In this document: in pieces, positions 7,674-14,989 of the stretch
How positions within the stretch are numbered: position 1 is the first letter of the stretch
Layout: each line of letters begins with the position of its first letter
Assembly (NCBI GenBank): GCA_002371345.1
Contig: DFHY01000051.1
Coordinates: forward strand, 1-29,480
Direction of reading: 5' to 3'
Source: Lachnospiraceae bacterium UBA3711
GTDB lineage: Bacteria; Bacillota; Clostridia; Lachnospirales; Lachnospiraceae
Length of the DNA stretch: 29,480 bases
The notes under the pieces: generated by a model
The model's database searches: none
Told to the model about the DNA's origin: nothing
The model's input: only the letters and a program-made list of their open reading frames with translations
Position numbers and translations under genes: made by a program

Positions 7674-8456
7674 TCAATAATCTTCGAAGTTTCTGACTAT
7701 GTACATCGACTGCAGGCGTCCCGGATCAATCTGTCTGCCGAGCGTATCGCGGAGCCGGTAGCAGTAGATCTTGACAATCTGTGCTCCGTGGGCGCCCCAG
7801 TTTTCGGACCACCGTGTTCCCGGAAATGCAGGATCTCCTATAACGAGGTCGTCGTCAAGAACCTGGTCCACGAAGATGTAGTGGCCGGCCGAGTTGTATT
7901 CGTACCCCTGATAATTCGTAACTGTGCCGAGGCAGCAGATGACGCAGAAGTAGCCCTTCTTCTCTGTGAGATTTCTCAGAAGATCGATCACATCTTCGGT
8001 GTCTGAGCAATTGTAGATGGCGGACTGGCCGTCGTAATAGTTCTCGAAGTTTCCTTCCTCGACAAATTCCGCGAGACCGTCCGTGAGCTCGTTTATGGAG
8101 CGCGGATCGAAGTAACCGGTGCCTTCCTTGGCAAGGCCTTTTTTCGCGCAGTCCATCGCAAATTCCCATGCGGTGTCCGTGAGCTGGTTCCTGAGCCCCA
8201 TCTTGCAGAGCATAAAAAATGTCGCGTAATAGCTGCAGCCCATCATCGACAGAGGAGAAGAGCCGTTCACGGAGAGCTCGCGGTTTTCCTCAAAGCTCTC
8301 GCCGCGCTGAGTCCAGGTAGCCAGATCCCCGCGTACCATTCCGACTTCAGCCGTCTTCTCGGCGTCATAGGCGCATACTGTCCCTGTGCCTGACAGCATC
8401 AGGGCTCCTGAGAGTGCGACTGCTCCCAGGAACTTTGAAACGTGTCCCCTTAACAT
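7674..8456 (-). CDS. Secreted C39-like cysteine peptidase (260 aa)
   Basis: Predicted exported protein of the papain-like C39/BtpA-type fold. ATG at 8456 has GGGAGG eight bases upstream on the minus strand; a TTG six bases earlier is badly spaced. A signal peptide with a hydrophobic core ends at VCA (residue 29). Candidate catalytic residues are C74 in MMGCSYYATF, H192 in SAGHYIFVDQV and D208 in VIGDPA, in the correct order for a C39-like enzyme. The Gln usually found before the catalytic Cys is not apparent; that region reads NGSSPLSMMGC. Substrate is unknown: it could cut peptides, bacteriocin-like leaders or wall proteins. It stands alone and converges on the autolysin gene. Confidence 0.65.
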   Translation of the reverse strand: MLRGHVSKFLGAVALSGALMLSGTGTVCAYDAEKTAEVGMVRGDLATWTQRGESFEENRELSVNGSSPLSMMGCSYYATFFMLCKMGLRNQLTDTAWEFAMDCAKKGLAKEGTGYFDPRSINELTDGLAEFVEEGNFENYYDGQSAIYNCSDTEDVIDLLRNLTEKKGYFCVICCLGTVTNYQGYEYNSAGHYIFVDQVLDDDLVIGDPAFPGTRWSENWGAHGAQIVKIYCYRLRDTLGRQIDPGRLQSMYIVRNFEDY

Positions 8457-8569
8457 ATGCAATTCCTCCCCATTTGCATACGGTCCCGCAAGCCGCCCTT
8501 AACAGCTGTATGTGCATCATATACATATATGTGAACCGATGTGCTTTTATACTATAGCACTTATTCGGG

Positions 8570-8598
8570 TTGTTTGGAAGAGCCGGGGATGCTAAAAT
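8570..8598 (+). promoter_or_regulatory. Likely promoter of the HD-GYP gene
   Basis: TTGTTT at 8570-8575 and TAAAAT at 8593-8598 with a 17-base gap. The start point would fall near 8605, which puts the two 23 bp repeats inside the transcript leader. Confidence 0.5.
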
Positions 8599-8603
8599 AT
8601 AAA

Positions 8604-8659
8604 TGTAAATGACGGGCAGATGATGCCGGCACATATTGTAAATGATGGACAGATGATGC
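8604..8659 (+). repeat. Pair of 23 bp direct repeats in the HD-GYP leader
   Basis: TGTAAATGACGGGCAGATGATGC (read as 8604-8626) recurs at 8637-8659 with two base changes. The period of 33 bases is about three helical turns. They end 40 bases before the ATG. Confidence 0.85.
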
Positions 8660-8699
8660 TCAGAGCGTGAGCAGGCGTTGATGCTGGGGAGAGAATACT

Positions 8700-10346
8700 A
8701 TGAGGACACAGTTGCAGCGGCTTCGCAGGATCAACATGAGGCTCTGCCTTGTGTTTGTTCTTGTCACGCTTGCCGCCGAGGGCGTATTCTTCTTTCTCAG
8801 ATCTGGTACGGGCATGATTGACATGCCTGTTCCGGAATACCTGACATGGAACCTGATCATTCCCAGTGCTGTCAATCTGGCAGTATATCTTATTGCGTTG
8901 TTCCTGATGCGCTGTTATGCCGGTCAGGAGAGAATTCTGAATTATATCCCTGTAGTGACTCTGGTGATACTTGCCGCGGTTATCGGCACATTTCACTATT
9001 CATATTCGCTTCTGATGACGCTGTTCCTGCTGCCGATTTTTCTCAGCACCGTATACGGTGAGAGGGATCTGTGCACTACCACGGTGGTTATCAGCCTTTT
9101 CGGCGAGACTGTACTGCTGCTTGTGCGGTGGTATCTGACTATGAAGGGCGGCGTTGACGACTGGTATTTTCTGCCTGAGGCTGTTCTGGGATACGCCATT
9201 CTGCTTGCGGGAGGCGTGACGGCGGTCTATGTTGTCGACCGGTTCATGGATCTGAGGGATGCCGAGCTTGAGGAGCATGAGCACCGGAAGGCCATGAATA
9301 TGAATATGCAGATGGTAACAACTCTGGTGAATACCATCGAGGCCAAGGATCCTTACACGAACGGCCATTCTAGCCGTGTGGCCATGTACGCCAGGGAGAT
9401 TGCGGTGCGTGCAGGGAAGAACCCTGACTATCTGCACCGCCTGTACTACATGAGCATCCTGCACGATATCGGCAAGATCGGTATCCCGGATAAGATCCTG
9501 ACGAAGACGGAAGAGCTGACTCCTGAGGAGATGAAGGTGATTCAGACGCATCCAATGGTCGGCGCGGAGATCCTCTCGGATATTACCCAGATGCCGGGTA
9601 TTGAGATCGGAGCCAGGAGCCATCATGAGCATTATGACGGTACAGGTTATCCTGACGGCCTTGCGGGAGACAGGATTCCCGAGGAAGCAAGGATCATAGC
9701 GGTGGCGGACGCCTACGATGCTATGACCAGTGAGCGGAGTTATCGTACAGCGCTCTCTCAGGAAGATACGCGCAGGGAGCTGGAGAGAGGCCGGGGAACG
9801 CAGTTCGATCCGTATTTTCTGGATATAATGCTTGAGATGATCGATAAGGATCAGAACTTCGCGATGCACGGGACTGATTCTGATGACCTTGTGGGGATCG
9901 TGCAGCTCCGTGCCCTTCTCGGAAGGGAGGATGAGAAGAACGGGGCCCTTCAGACAAGCAATGCGGGATTTGAGGAGATCTATCATTTCCTGAGGCGCTA
10001 TGCCAGGAGGAACGCCTGTGAAGTCCAGCTGGTTCTTATCACGATGGAGGCGGACGGGGCATTTGCCTCAGGAAACAGGAAGAATCCGTCTGATCCCGCC
10101 CTGCATGAGAAGTGGATGGGAGAACTGGCCGGCGTGGTTAAGAGGACTATCAGGCAGACTGATGTTGAATGCCACCTGGGACTGTCACAGTATATGGTGA
10201 TCCTGACGGATACGAACCGTGTAAATGCGGATATCGCCCTGATGCGGATACGGCGCTCCTGGGACGCTCTGCAGGGGAATCCGGGATACAGGCTGTCATT
10301 TGAAGTTCAGGATATCAACGGGGATATCAACACGGATACGCTGTGA
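8700..10346 (+). CDS. Membrane HD-GYP cyclic-di-GMP phosphodiesterase-like protein
   Basis: Predicted inner-membrane signalling enzyme of 548 aa that would hydrolyse cyclic di-GMP. The ATG follows GGGGAGAG. About six hydrophobic segments in residues 1-185 form a sensor module. A short helix then leads to the HD-GYP domain (about 200-365). Metal-binding residues are visible: H223 in GHSSR, H255-D256 in HDIGKIG, and HHEHYDGTGYPDG from residue 308. The HD-GYP signature is therefore intact. From residue 410 onward the C-terminus resembles a GGDEF fold but has GLSQY (494-498) where GGDEF should be, so cyclase activity is not expected. It lies just upstream of two tRNAs and a diguanylate cyclase gene, which suggests a local signalling group. 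Confidence 0.85.
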   Translation: MRTQLQRLRRINMRLCLVFVLVTLAAEGVFFFLRSGTGMIDMPVPEYLTWNLIIPSAVNLAVYLIALFLMRCYAGQERILNYIPVVTLVILAAVIGTFHYSYSLLMTLFLLPIFLSTVYGERDLCTTTVVISLFGETVLLLVRWYLTMKGGVDDWYFLPEAVLGYAILLAGGVTAVYVVDRFMDLRDAELEEHEHRKAMNMNMQMVTTLVNTIEAKDPYTNGHSSRVAMYAREIAVRAGKNPDYLHRLYYMSILHDIGKIGIPDKILTKTEELTPEEMKVIQTHPMVGAEILSDITQMPGIEIGARSHHEHYDGTGYPDGLAGDRIPEEARIIAVADAYDAMTSERSYRTALSQEDTRRELERGRGTQFDPYFLDIMLEMIDKDQNFAMHGTDSDDLVGIVQLRALLGREDEKNGALQTSNAGFEEIYHFLRRYARRNACEVQLVLITMEADGAFASGNRKNPSDPALHEKWMGELAGVVKRTIRQTDVECHLGLSQYMVILTDTNRVNADIALMRIRRSWDALQGNPGYRLSFEVQDINGDINTDTL

Positions 10347-10413
10347 GAGCTCAGACTGCCCTGTCTCAGCGGCAGAGCTTCGGTCATTTGTCCAAGGCCT
10401 CGCGGCTGCGCCC

Positions 10414-10491
10414 GGAGCTTCCGTAAAAAGGGTCTTCCGTAAAAACGCCTGAGCTTCCGTAAAAAATACGCCCGGAGCTTCCGTAAAAAAA
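10414..10491 (+). repeat. Four-copy GAGCTTCCGTAAAAA repeat
   Basis: Copies at about 10414-10429, 10432-10445 (partial, TCTTCCGTAAAAA), 10451-10466 and 10474-10491. CGGA and TCCG can pair over a three-base loop in the two full CGGAGCTTCCG copies, and each copy ends in five to seven A. The cluster ends four bases before the -35 of the tRNA promoter. Confidence 0.85.
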
Positions 10492-10494
10492 CAC

Positions 10495-10523
10495 TTGCCA
10501 AAGTAATGGGTTGCCTTTATAAT
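10495..10523 (+). promoter_or_regulatory. Strong sigma-A promoter of the tRNA pair
   Basis: TTGCCA at 10495-10500 and a perfect TATAAT at 10518-10523 separated by 17 bases. The first tRNA starts 28 bases downstream. Confidence 0.8.
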
Positions 10524-10551
10524 AACAACGTTGCCACTCGTATGGCGGCGT

Positions 10552-10624
<73 letters not shown>

Positions 10625-10632
10625 CTTCACCT

Positions 10633-10703
10633 GCAGATGTAGTTCATCGGTAGAACACCAGCTTCCCAAGCTGGGGAGGCGGGTTCGATTCCCGTCATCT
10701 GCT
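10633..10703 (+). tRNA. tRNA-Gly (anticodon CCC)
   Basis: Acceptor stem GCAGATG/CATCTGC, D stem GTTC/GAAC, anticodon stem CCAGC/GCTGG with loop TTCCCAA, and T stem GCGGG/CCCGT with loop TTCGATT. Anticodon CCC reads GGG. It lies eight bases after tRNA-Thr in one transcript, and CCA is not encoded. Confidence 0.93.
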
Positions 10704-10706
10704 GAT

Positions 10707-10772
10707 AAAAGGAAACCCGCATAGATGCTGGAAGAGGTCGAATGATCCAGTGTTTATGTGGGTTTCCTTTTT
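10707..10772 (+). terminator. Large terminator of the tRNA transcript
   Basis: AAAAGGAAACCCGCATA (10707-10723) pairs with TATGTGGGTTTCCTTTT (10755-10771), a 17 bp stem with one G-T pair. An inner CTGGA/TCCAG stem adds to it, and the 3' arm ends in a T run. The leader 10773-10980 shows no clear promoter or other gene. Confidence 0.8.
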
Positions 10773-10980
10773 GCATCGAATTGTGACGCGTCCGGGATGA
10801 TCAGGCACACTCTGTATTTCTTGTCCCGGAATAATAACCGGGGCAGACATAACCGATAAATTATGATAGTATAAACAAGATGGCTTTTTTGCAAACAGCA
10901 GGCTCGTACACTTAGCTGAGGGCATAAGGTAATTGCGGCCCCGGCATCGGATATAGAACAGGAGACCGGCATCGGGAATC

Positions 10981-12309
10981 ATGAAACGGCATTCATCATT
11001 CTGGCTGAATCTCATAATACTTCTTGCAGGCGTTTCAGCGACAATTGTGCTGTATAACGTCTTTGTTCAGCGTGCCAGAAGATCTATGGTGAATGTCGAG
11101 CTTGAGACGATTGCCGAATACCAGATCAAGGGGAAGTTCCAGTCTGTGGAGTTTATGACCGTAGTCTGGGACAGTCTGGTTCTGGCGAACGGAGGTGAGG
11201 TCAAGGACTTCTCAAACCGTTCAGAGAAGATACTGAAGGATTATGACAATGATATGGTCGAGAGCTTTCAGGTGGCTCCTGCCGGGATGATTCAGTATGT
11301 GTATCCGTATACATTCTCGGATGAGATCAATAAGGATGTTGAGTCAGCGCCATACCTGGGTGACATAGCGGTTCGTGCCAGATATACCGGCATGAATACG
11401 GTCTCCGAGCCTGTTCCTATGGATGACGGAGACTACAGGATATACTTCTGTCACCCCATATATCTGAAAGACCGTGTAGGCAAGCCGCAGTTCTGGGGAT
11501 ATTCCATAGTGACATCACGCGCTTCGAAGCTTTTCGGGGGGCTTGGGCTGGAGAATACCAGCACTCGTTCAACAATGATGTGCTACCGCATGGACTCAAG
11601 GAACGGGGATCAGATTCTGTTTGACGACACCGAAGGGAAGCTGCATGATCCCGTGCGCTCATTTGTCTCAGTGCCGACCGGGATCATTGTCCTTGAAGGG
11701 ATGTGGGAAGGCGGATGGATCACAGGCAATGAGAAAGTGATCGAGATACTGATCGCCGCAGTTGTTCTGGTTCTTGGAGCGCTTCTGCTGATGAATATGA
11801 GGATTCGGAAGAATATGCGCACCCTCAGCCAGATTTCATTTACGGATGAGCTTACAGGGCTGTACAACCGGCATATGCTTCGGGAGATGTTTGAGGACCT
11901 TGATGGGAAACAGACACATATAGCGATGCTGTTTGTTGACTTTGATCATTTTAAGACTATAAATGACACGAAAGGACACGACGCTGGCGACGAGGCTCTG
12001 AGACAGGGCGCGGCTTTCTTTGTATCTGTATTCGGCAAGGATGCCTGCTTCAGATACGGAGGCGATGAGTTCCTGATGATGATGACTGATATACCTGACG
12101 AAGAGGCGTTTTCCCTGGCTGCCAGACTTAAGGAGCTTCGCGGTATCACCTTCGGGGATGAGGTGATCCCTGTAACTGTGAGCGGAGGCTTTGCTGCCGC
12201 GGACTGCTCCAGCATCAGCGACATCCGTTCTCTGCTGCGGATGGCTGATGAGAACCTGTACAATGCCAAGGAACATGGAAGAGATCAGATCATCGGAGGA
12301 GAAGCATGA
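10981..12309 (+). CDS. Membrane diguanylate cyclase with extracytoplasmic sensor
   Basis: Predicted synthesis of cyclic di-GMP from two GTP. A transmembrane segment (about 8-28) and a second (about 254-276) bracket an extracellular sensor of roughly 225 residues, likely a Cache/CHASE-type fold by its size and position. The cytoplasmic GGDEF domain follows: FTDELTGLYNRH, DFDHFKTINDTKGHDAGD, and GGDEF at residues 360-364. All signature residues are present, so activity is expected. The inhibitory I-site RxxD is replaced by FGKD at 351-354, so ordinary product inhibition is unlikely. The stop codon overlaps the start of a sugar-binding protein gene (ATGA), which implies translational coupling and a joint role. 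The ribosome binding site is weak. Confidence 0.88.
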   Translation: MKRHSSFWLNLIILLAGVSATIVLYNVFVQRARRSMVNVELETIAEYQIKGKFQSVEFMTVVWDSLVLANGGEVKDFSNRSEKILKDYDNDMVESFQVAPAGMIQYVYPYTFSDEINKDVESAPYLGDIAVRARYTGMNTVSEPVPMDDGDYRIYFCHPIYLKDRVGKPQFWGYSIVTSRASKLFGGLGLENTSTRSTMMCYRMDSRNGDQILFDDTEGKLHDPVRSFVSVPTGIIVLEGMWEGGWITGNEKVIEILIAAVVLVLGALLLMNMRIRKNMRTLSQISFTDELTGLYNRHMLREMFEDLDGKQTHIAMLFVDFDHFKTINDTKGHDAGDEALRQGAAFFVSVFGKDACFRYGGDEFLMMMTDIPDEEAFSLAARLKELRGITFGDEVIPVTVSGGFAAADCSSISDIRSLLRMADENLYNAKEHGRDQIIGGEA

Positions 12310-13496
12310 GAGGGCGATGGAGAACGGCATTCTGTGCGGTCACAGCGGCGGGTCTTGTCCTGGCTCTGCAGCCGGGCGCGGTTTGCTCCGCGCAGGAGCA
12401 GGAGACACAGAATGTCAGAAGAGTAGCGGTATTCACTTACTCATACGCCTCCGAGTACTGGGGATATGTGACACAGGGCTGTATGGCCTGGAGCAGAGAT
12501 GACCCGACTCTTGAGGTAGATGTAAAGAGTGTTTCCAGCTCCATAGCCGGCGATGAGCAGATGGCCATGATCAGGCAGGATCTTGAGTCTGGGCGGTATG
12601 ACGGATATGTTATTGCCGCGATAGACACAGAGAGCATGGATGAGGCGCTGAGGGAGGTTGAACTTCCGGTCGTCTCGATAGACTCTCCTCTGGATGCGGA
12701 CTGTGTGATCAGCTTTATCGGAACGGACAATGAGCTTGCATCGGCAGCAGGAGCCCGCCAGGCGGTCAGCATGGCGAAGGATAACGGTTTCAGCGATCCG
12801 GAATGCGTTATGATAGGCGGTCTTGAGGGAGGCTACAATCAGGAGAGGCGTGTTGCCGGATATAAGAGAGGAGTAGAAGAAGCCGGAGGGATCTGGCTGG
12901 ATAAGGTTTATCAGACTGATAAGAGTGTTGCCGACGGCGGGAAGGCTATGGAGGAGATAATGAAGGATTATCCCGACGGAATAGCCATCATTGCATGCTA
13001 CAATGACACCCTGGCTGAGAGCGCGCTTGAAGAATGTGAGGGCAATCCGGCGTTTGCCGATACCGTGTTCCTGGGATTTGACGGAAACGGTTCGGTATGT
13101 GAGAGGATAATGAACGATGACCGGTACGCCAACATGGTGACGGTTGCTCAGAACCCCTATGAGATGGGGTTCCATGCGATGGAGATTATGTCTGATTACT
13201 TCAAGTCGCAGGGTCAGGGTGATTCCGGGGATCTGTCACAGGATGATGAGTCCGGCGCAGATGCGGATGAGTCTTCTCAGGGTAAAGAGCCGGGAGCAGA
13301 CACAGACACCTCTGCGACGGATGATAAGTTCGGATCAGACTCACAGGATGCCTCCCCTCAGGAGACCGGCAAAGGCGGTTCCGGCAAAGACCAGGCTAAG
13401 ACGGAAGGGATTCCTTTCATAGATTCCGGATATGCTGTCATCACCAGTGTAAATGCACAGGAGCGGATGACTCAGATTATGAATCATATATCATGA
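12306..13496 (+). CDS. Periplasmic-binding-protein-like (Peripla_BP_4 type) secreted protein
   Basis: A 396-residue sugar-binding protein of the ribose/LacI-like type. A signal peptide ends near residue 29 (VCSA). The fold begins RRVAVFTYSYASEYWGYVTQG and includes YDGYVIAAID, the conserved PVVSIDSP, YNQERRVAGYKRGV, AIIACYNDTLAE and VFLGFDGNG. A hydrophilic Ser/Asp/Gly-rich block at about residues 301-368 interrupts the family just before the last beta strand GIPFIDSGYAVIT. That is unusual and suggests a flexible loop or recognition arm. The gene overlaps the cyclase stop codon by four bases. No transporter genes are near. A sensory partner for the membrane cyclase is inferred, similar in principle to LuxP with LuxQ. 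Confidence 0.8.
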   Translation: MRGRWRTAFCAVTAAGLVLALQPGAVCSAQEQETQNVRRVAVFTYSYASEYWGYVTQGCMAWSRDDPTLEVDVKSVSSSIAGDEQMAMIRQDLESGRYDGYVIAAIDTESMDEALREVELPVVSIDSPLDADCVISFIGTDNELASAAGARQAVSMAKDNGFSDPECVMIGGLEGGYNQERRVAGYKRGVEEAGGIWLDKVYQTDKSVADGGKAMEEIMKDYPDGIAIIACYNDTLAESALEECEGNPAFADTVFLGFDGNGSVCERIMNDDRYANMVTVAQNPYEMGFHAMEIMSDYFKSQGQGDSGDLSQDDESGADADESSQGKEPGADTDTSATDDKFGSDSQDASPQETGKGGSGKDQAKTEGIPFIDSGYAVITSVNAQERMTQIMNHIS

Positions 13497-13497
13497 T

Positions 13498-13528
13498 GTT
13501 GGGGTCAAAAGTACCTTTTGCCCCCAAC
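13498..13528. repeat. 31 bp palindrome with terminator-like or REP-like form
   Basis: GTTGGGGTCAAAAG (13498-13511) pairs with CTTTTGCCCCCAAC (13515-13528) with one mismatch and a three-base loop. It starts two bases after the stop codon of the binding-protein gene. There is no T run, and it is nearly symmetrical. The following 100 bases hold only three GCTTC motifs at 13544, 13552 and 13568. Confidence 0.75.
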
Positions 13529-13629
13529 TATGATGTACGGATCGCTTCGTTGCTTCGCAACTCTCGCGCTTCTCTGTCATAAGAGGCCTGTGCGGTGAAA
13601 CATGGGCAATCGCATCTGTCCCGTCAAAG

Positions 13630-13663
13630 CATCAAAAGCATCACTTCCCGGATGCTTTTGATG
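13630..13663 (-). terminator. Hairpin overlapping the stop codon of the ROK gene
   Basis: CATCAAAAGCATC (13630-13642) pairs exactly with GATGCTTTTGATG (13651-13663) over eight bases. The 13 bp stem covers the last codons and the stop. No long T run follows on the minus strand, so termination is uncertain. Confidence 0.45.
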
Positions 13664-14810
13664 TGGTTTTCCCGGACGCGGCCTTCGTGGCGGTCTTTTT
13701 AGCTCCGGACTTTGCGGCTGCCTTCTTGGCTGTGGATTTCTCACCTGTCTTTTTTGACGCGGACTTCACAGCGGTCGTTCTGTCCGCGGCTTTTGCATCT
13801 GCCTTCACGGCAGCTGCTTTTTTTGTGCTCTTGGAGTTTTTCTTCTCAGCCTCGGCGTCTCTGATCATCGCCAGAGAACCGTATATATTGGAATCATCTC
13901 CGAGAGCAGCGGTCTTCAGCTCGACAGTCGGGCGGATGGAGGTCATGCAGTATCGGTCGATCTCGGCGAGCACCTTGTCGCGGATAAGGTTGCCGGTTGC
14001 CTCTACAACTCCGCCGCCAAAGACAACGACATCCGGGCTGATGGTATTGATCAGGTTGCCGGCAGCGACAGCGAGATAATGACACGCGCGGTCCATGGCT
14101 TCTTCTGTAACCTTGTCGTGATTTGCGAGCGCCTTCTTGAGATATTTGCTGCGGAAGACGCCTTCTTTGACATGCTCTGCCATATCGGACTTTCTGCCGC
14201 GTGACACCTGCTGCCTGATGTATGATGAGATGCCCTGCTTGCTGGAAAATGCCTCCAGGCATCCGCGCTGGCCGCAGCCGCACAGGGGTCCCTCCGGATC
14301 GAGGATCATGTGTCCGTACTCGGCAGCCTTGAAGCCGGTTCCGGTGAAGAGAGAACCGTTCAGGATCAGGCCTCCCCCCATACCGGTTCCCACGAAGAAG
14401 CCGACAACATTCTGATAGCCTTTCGCCGCGCCGTAGCGGTATTCGCCGAGAACGCCTACGTTGACGTCATTTCCGATATAGAAAGGTACGCCGAACTTTT
14501 CTTCAAGCGGAGTGCGGATATCATAGTTGCGGAACGGAAGGTTGGGGGTGAAGAGGATGATTCCGGATCCCGAATCGATGACGCCGGGGGCTCCGGCTGA
14601 GATCGCGTTGATCTGGCTCTTCTTAAGCCCTGAGGTCGCGAGCAGCTCTTCGACTACACTGATGATGACCTCCTGGACATTCTGAGAAGAACTTCCGCTC
14701 TCAGTGGACTTCTTCTTGTAGCGGCAGACGATATTGTCATTGCTGTCAAATACTGCGCCAAGCACCTTGGTCCCGCCAATGTCAAGGCAGATATTATACT
14801 TTCCGGCCAT
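13641..14810 (-). CDS. ROK-family sugar kinase with a Lys/Ala-rich C-terminal tail
   Basis: Predicted glucokinase-like enzyme that phosphorylates a hexose with ATP. Visible motifs are LDIGGTK (D10-K15), SAGAPGVID, GNDVN with catalytic D115, GTGMGGGLI, and the zinc-binding EYGHM (H167) with CGCGQRGCLEA (C177, C179, C184). A missing repressor helix-turn-helix means it is an enzyme, not a NagC-type regulator. The catalytic part ends near residue 318, the usual family length. The remaining 71 residues contain about 20 Lys and 20 Ala with KKAAAK and AKKTATK motifs, like bacterial histone-H1-type tails. The start has AGGAGG upstream. A possible extended -10 (TGGTATGAT) lies at 14873-14881 on the minus strand. 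Confidence 0.87.
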   Translation of the reverse strand: MAGKYNICLDIGGTKVLGAVFDSNDNIVCRYKKKSTESGSSSQNVQEVIISVVEELLATSGLKKSQINAISAGAPGVIDSGSGIILFTPNLPFRNYDIRTPLEEKFGVPFYIGNDVNVGVLGEYRYGAAKGYQNVVGFFVGTGMGGGLILNGSLFTGTGFKAAEYGHMILDPEGPLCGCGQRGCLEAFSSKQGISSYIRQQVSRGRKSDMAEHVKEGVFRSKYLKKALANHDKVTEEAMDRACHYLAVAAGNLINTISPDVVVFGGGVVEATGNLIRDKVLAEIDRYCMTSIRPTVELKTAALGDDSNIYGSLAMIRDAEAEKKNSKSTKKAAAVKADAKAADRTTAVKSASKKTGEKSTAKKAAAKSGAKKTATKAASGKTTSKASGK

Positions 14811-14872
14811 TATTATCCTCCTGAATTAGATGGCTTCCGGCTCACTGCCGGCTGCGTTGTCTGATTGTTTTA

Positions 14873-14881
14873 ATCATACCA
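14873..14881 (-). promoter_or_regulatory. Possible extended -10 promoter of the ROK gene
   Basis: On the minus strand TGGTATGAT matches an extended -10 (TGnTATAAT, one mismatch). No convincing -35 is visible. The gene starts 63 bases away. Confidence 0.3.
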
Positions 14882-14989
14882 CAGTTTTCCGATTCACGCT
14901 TTGCCGAATATGCGATAATATATGATGTAAAGGTCAAAAGCCCTGAGACCTCTGGCAAGCATTCTCATTTAACAACGAAGGAGCTGTAT

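Noticed and set aside
8604..8659. CRISPR array
   Set aside because: Only two copies, no spacers of a defined length beyond one, and no cas genes.
9000..9986. 328-codon minus-strand frame opposite the HD-GYP gene
   Set aside because: No start signal or recognisable domain; it is an antisense shadow of the strongly supported HD-GYP gene.
13498..13640. Riboswitch or small RNA gene
   Set aside because: Only simple palindromes and GCTTC repeats are seen, with no known riboswitch core.
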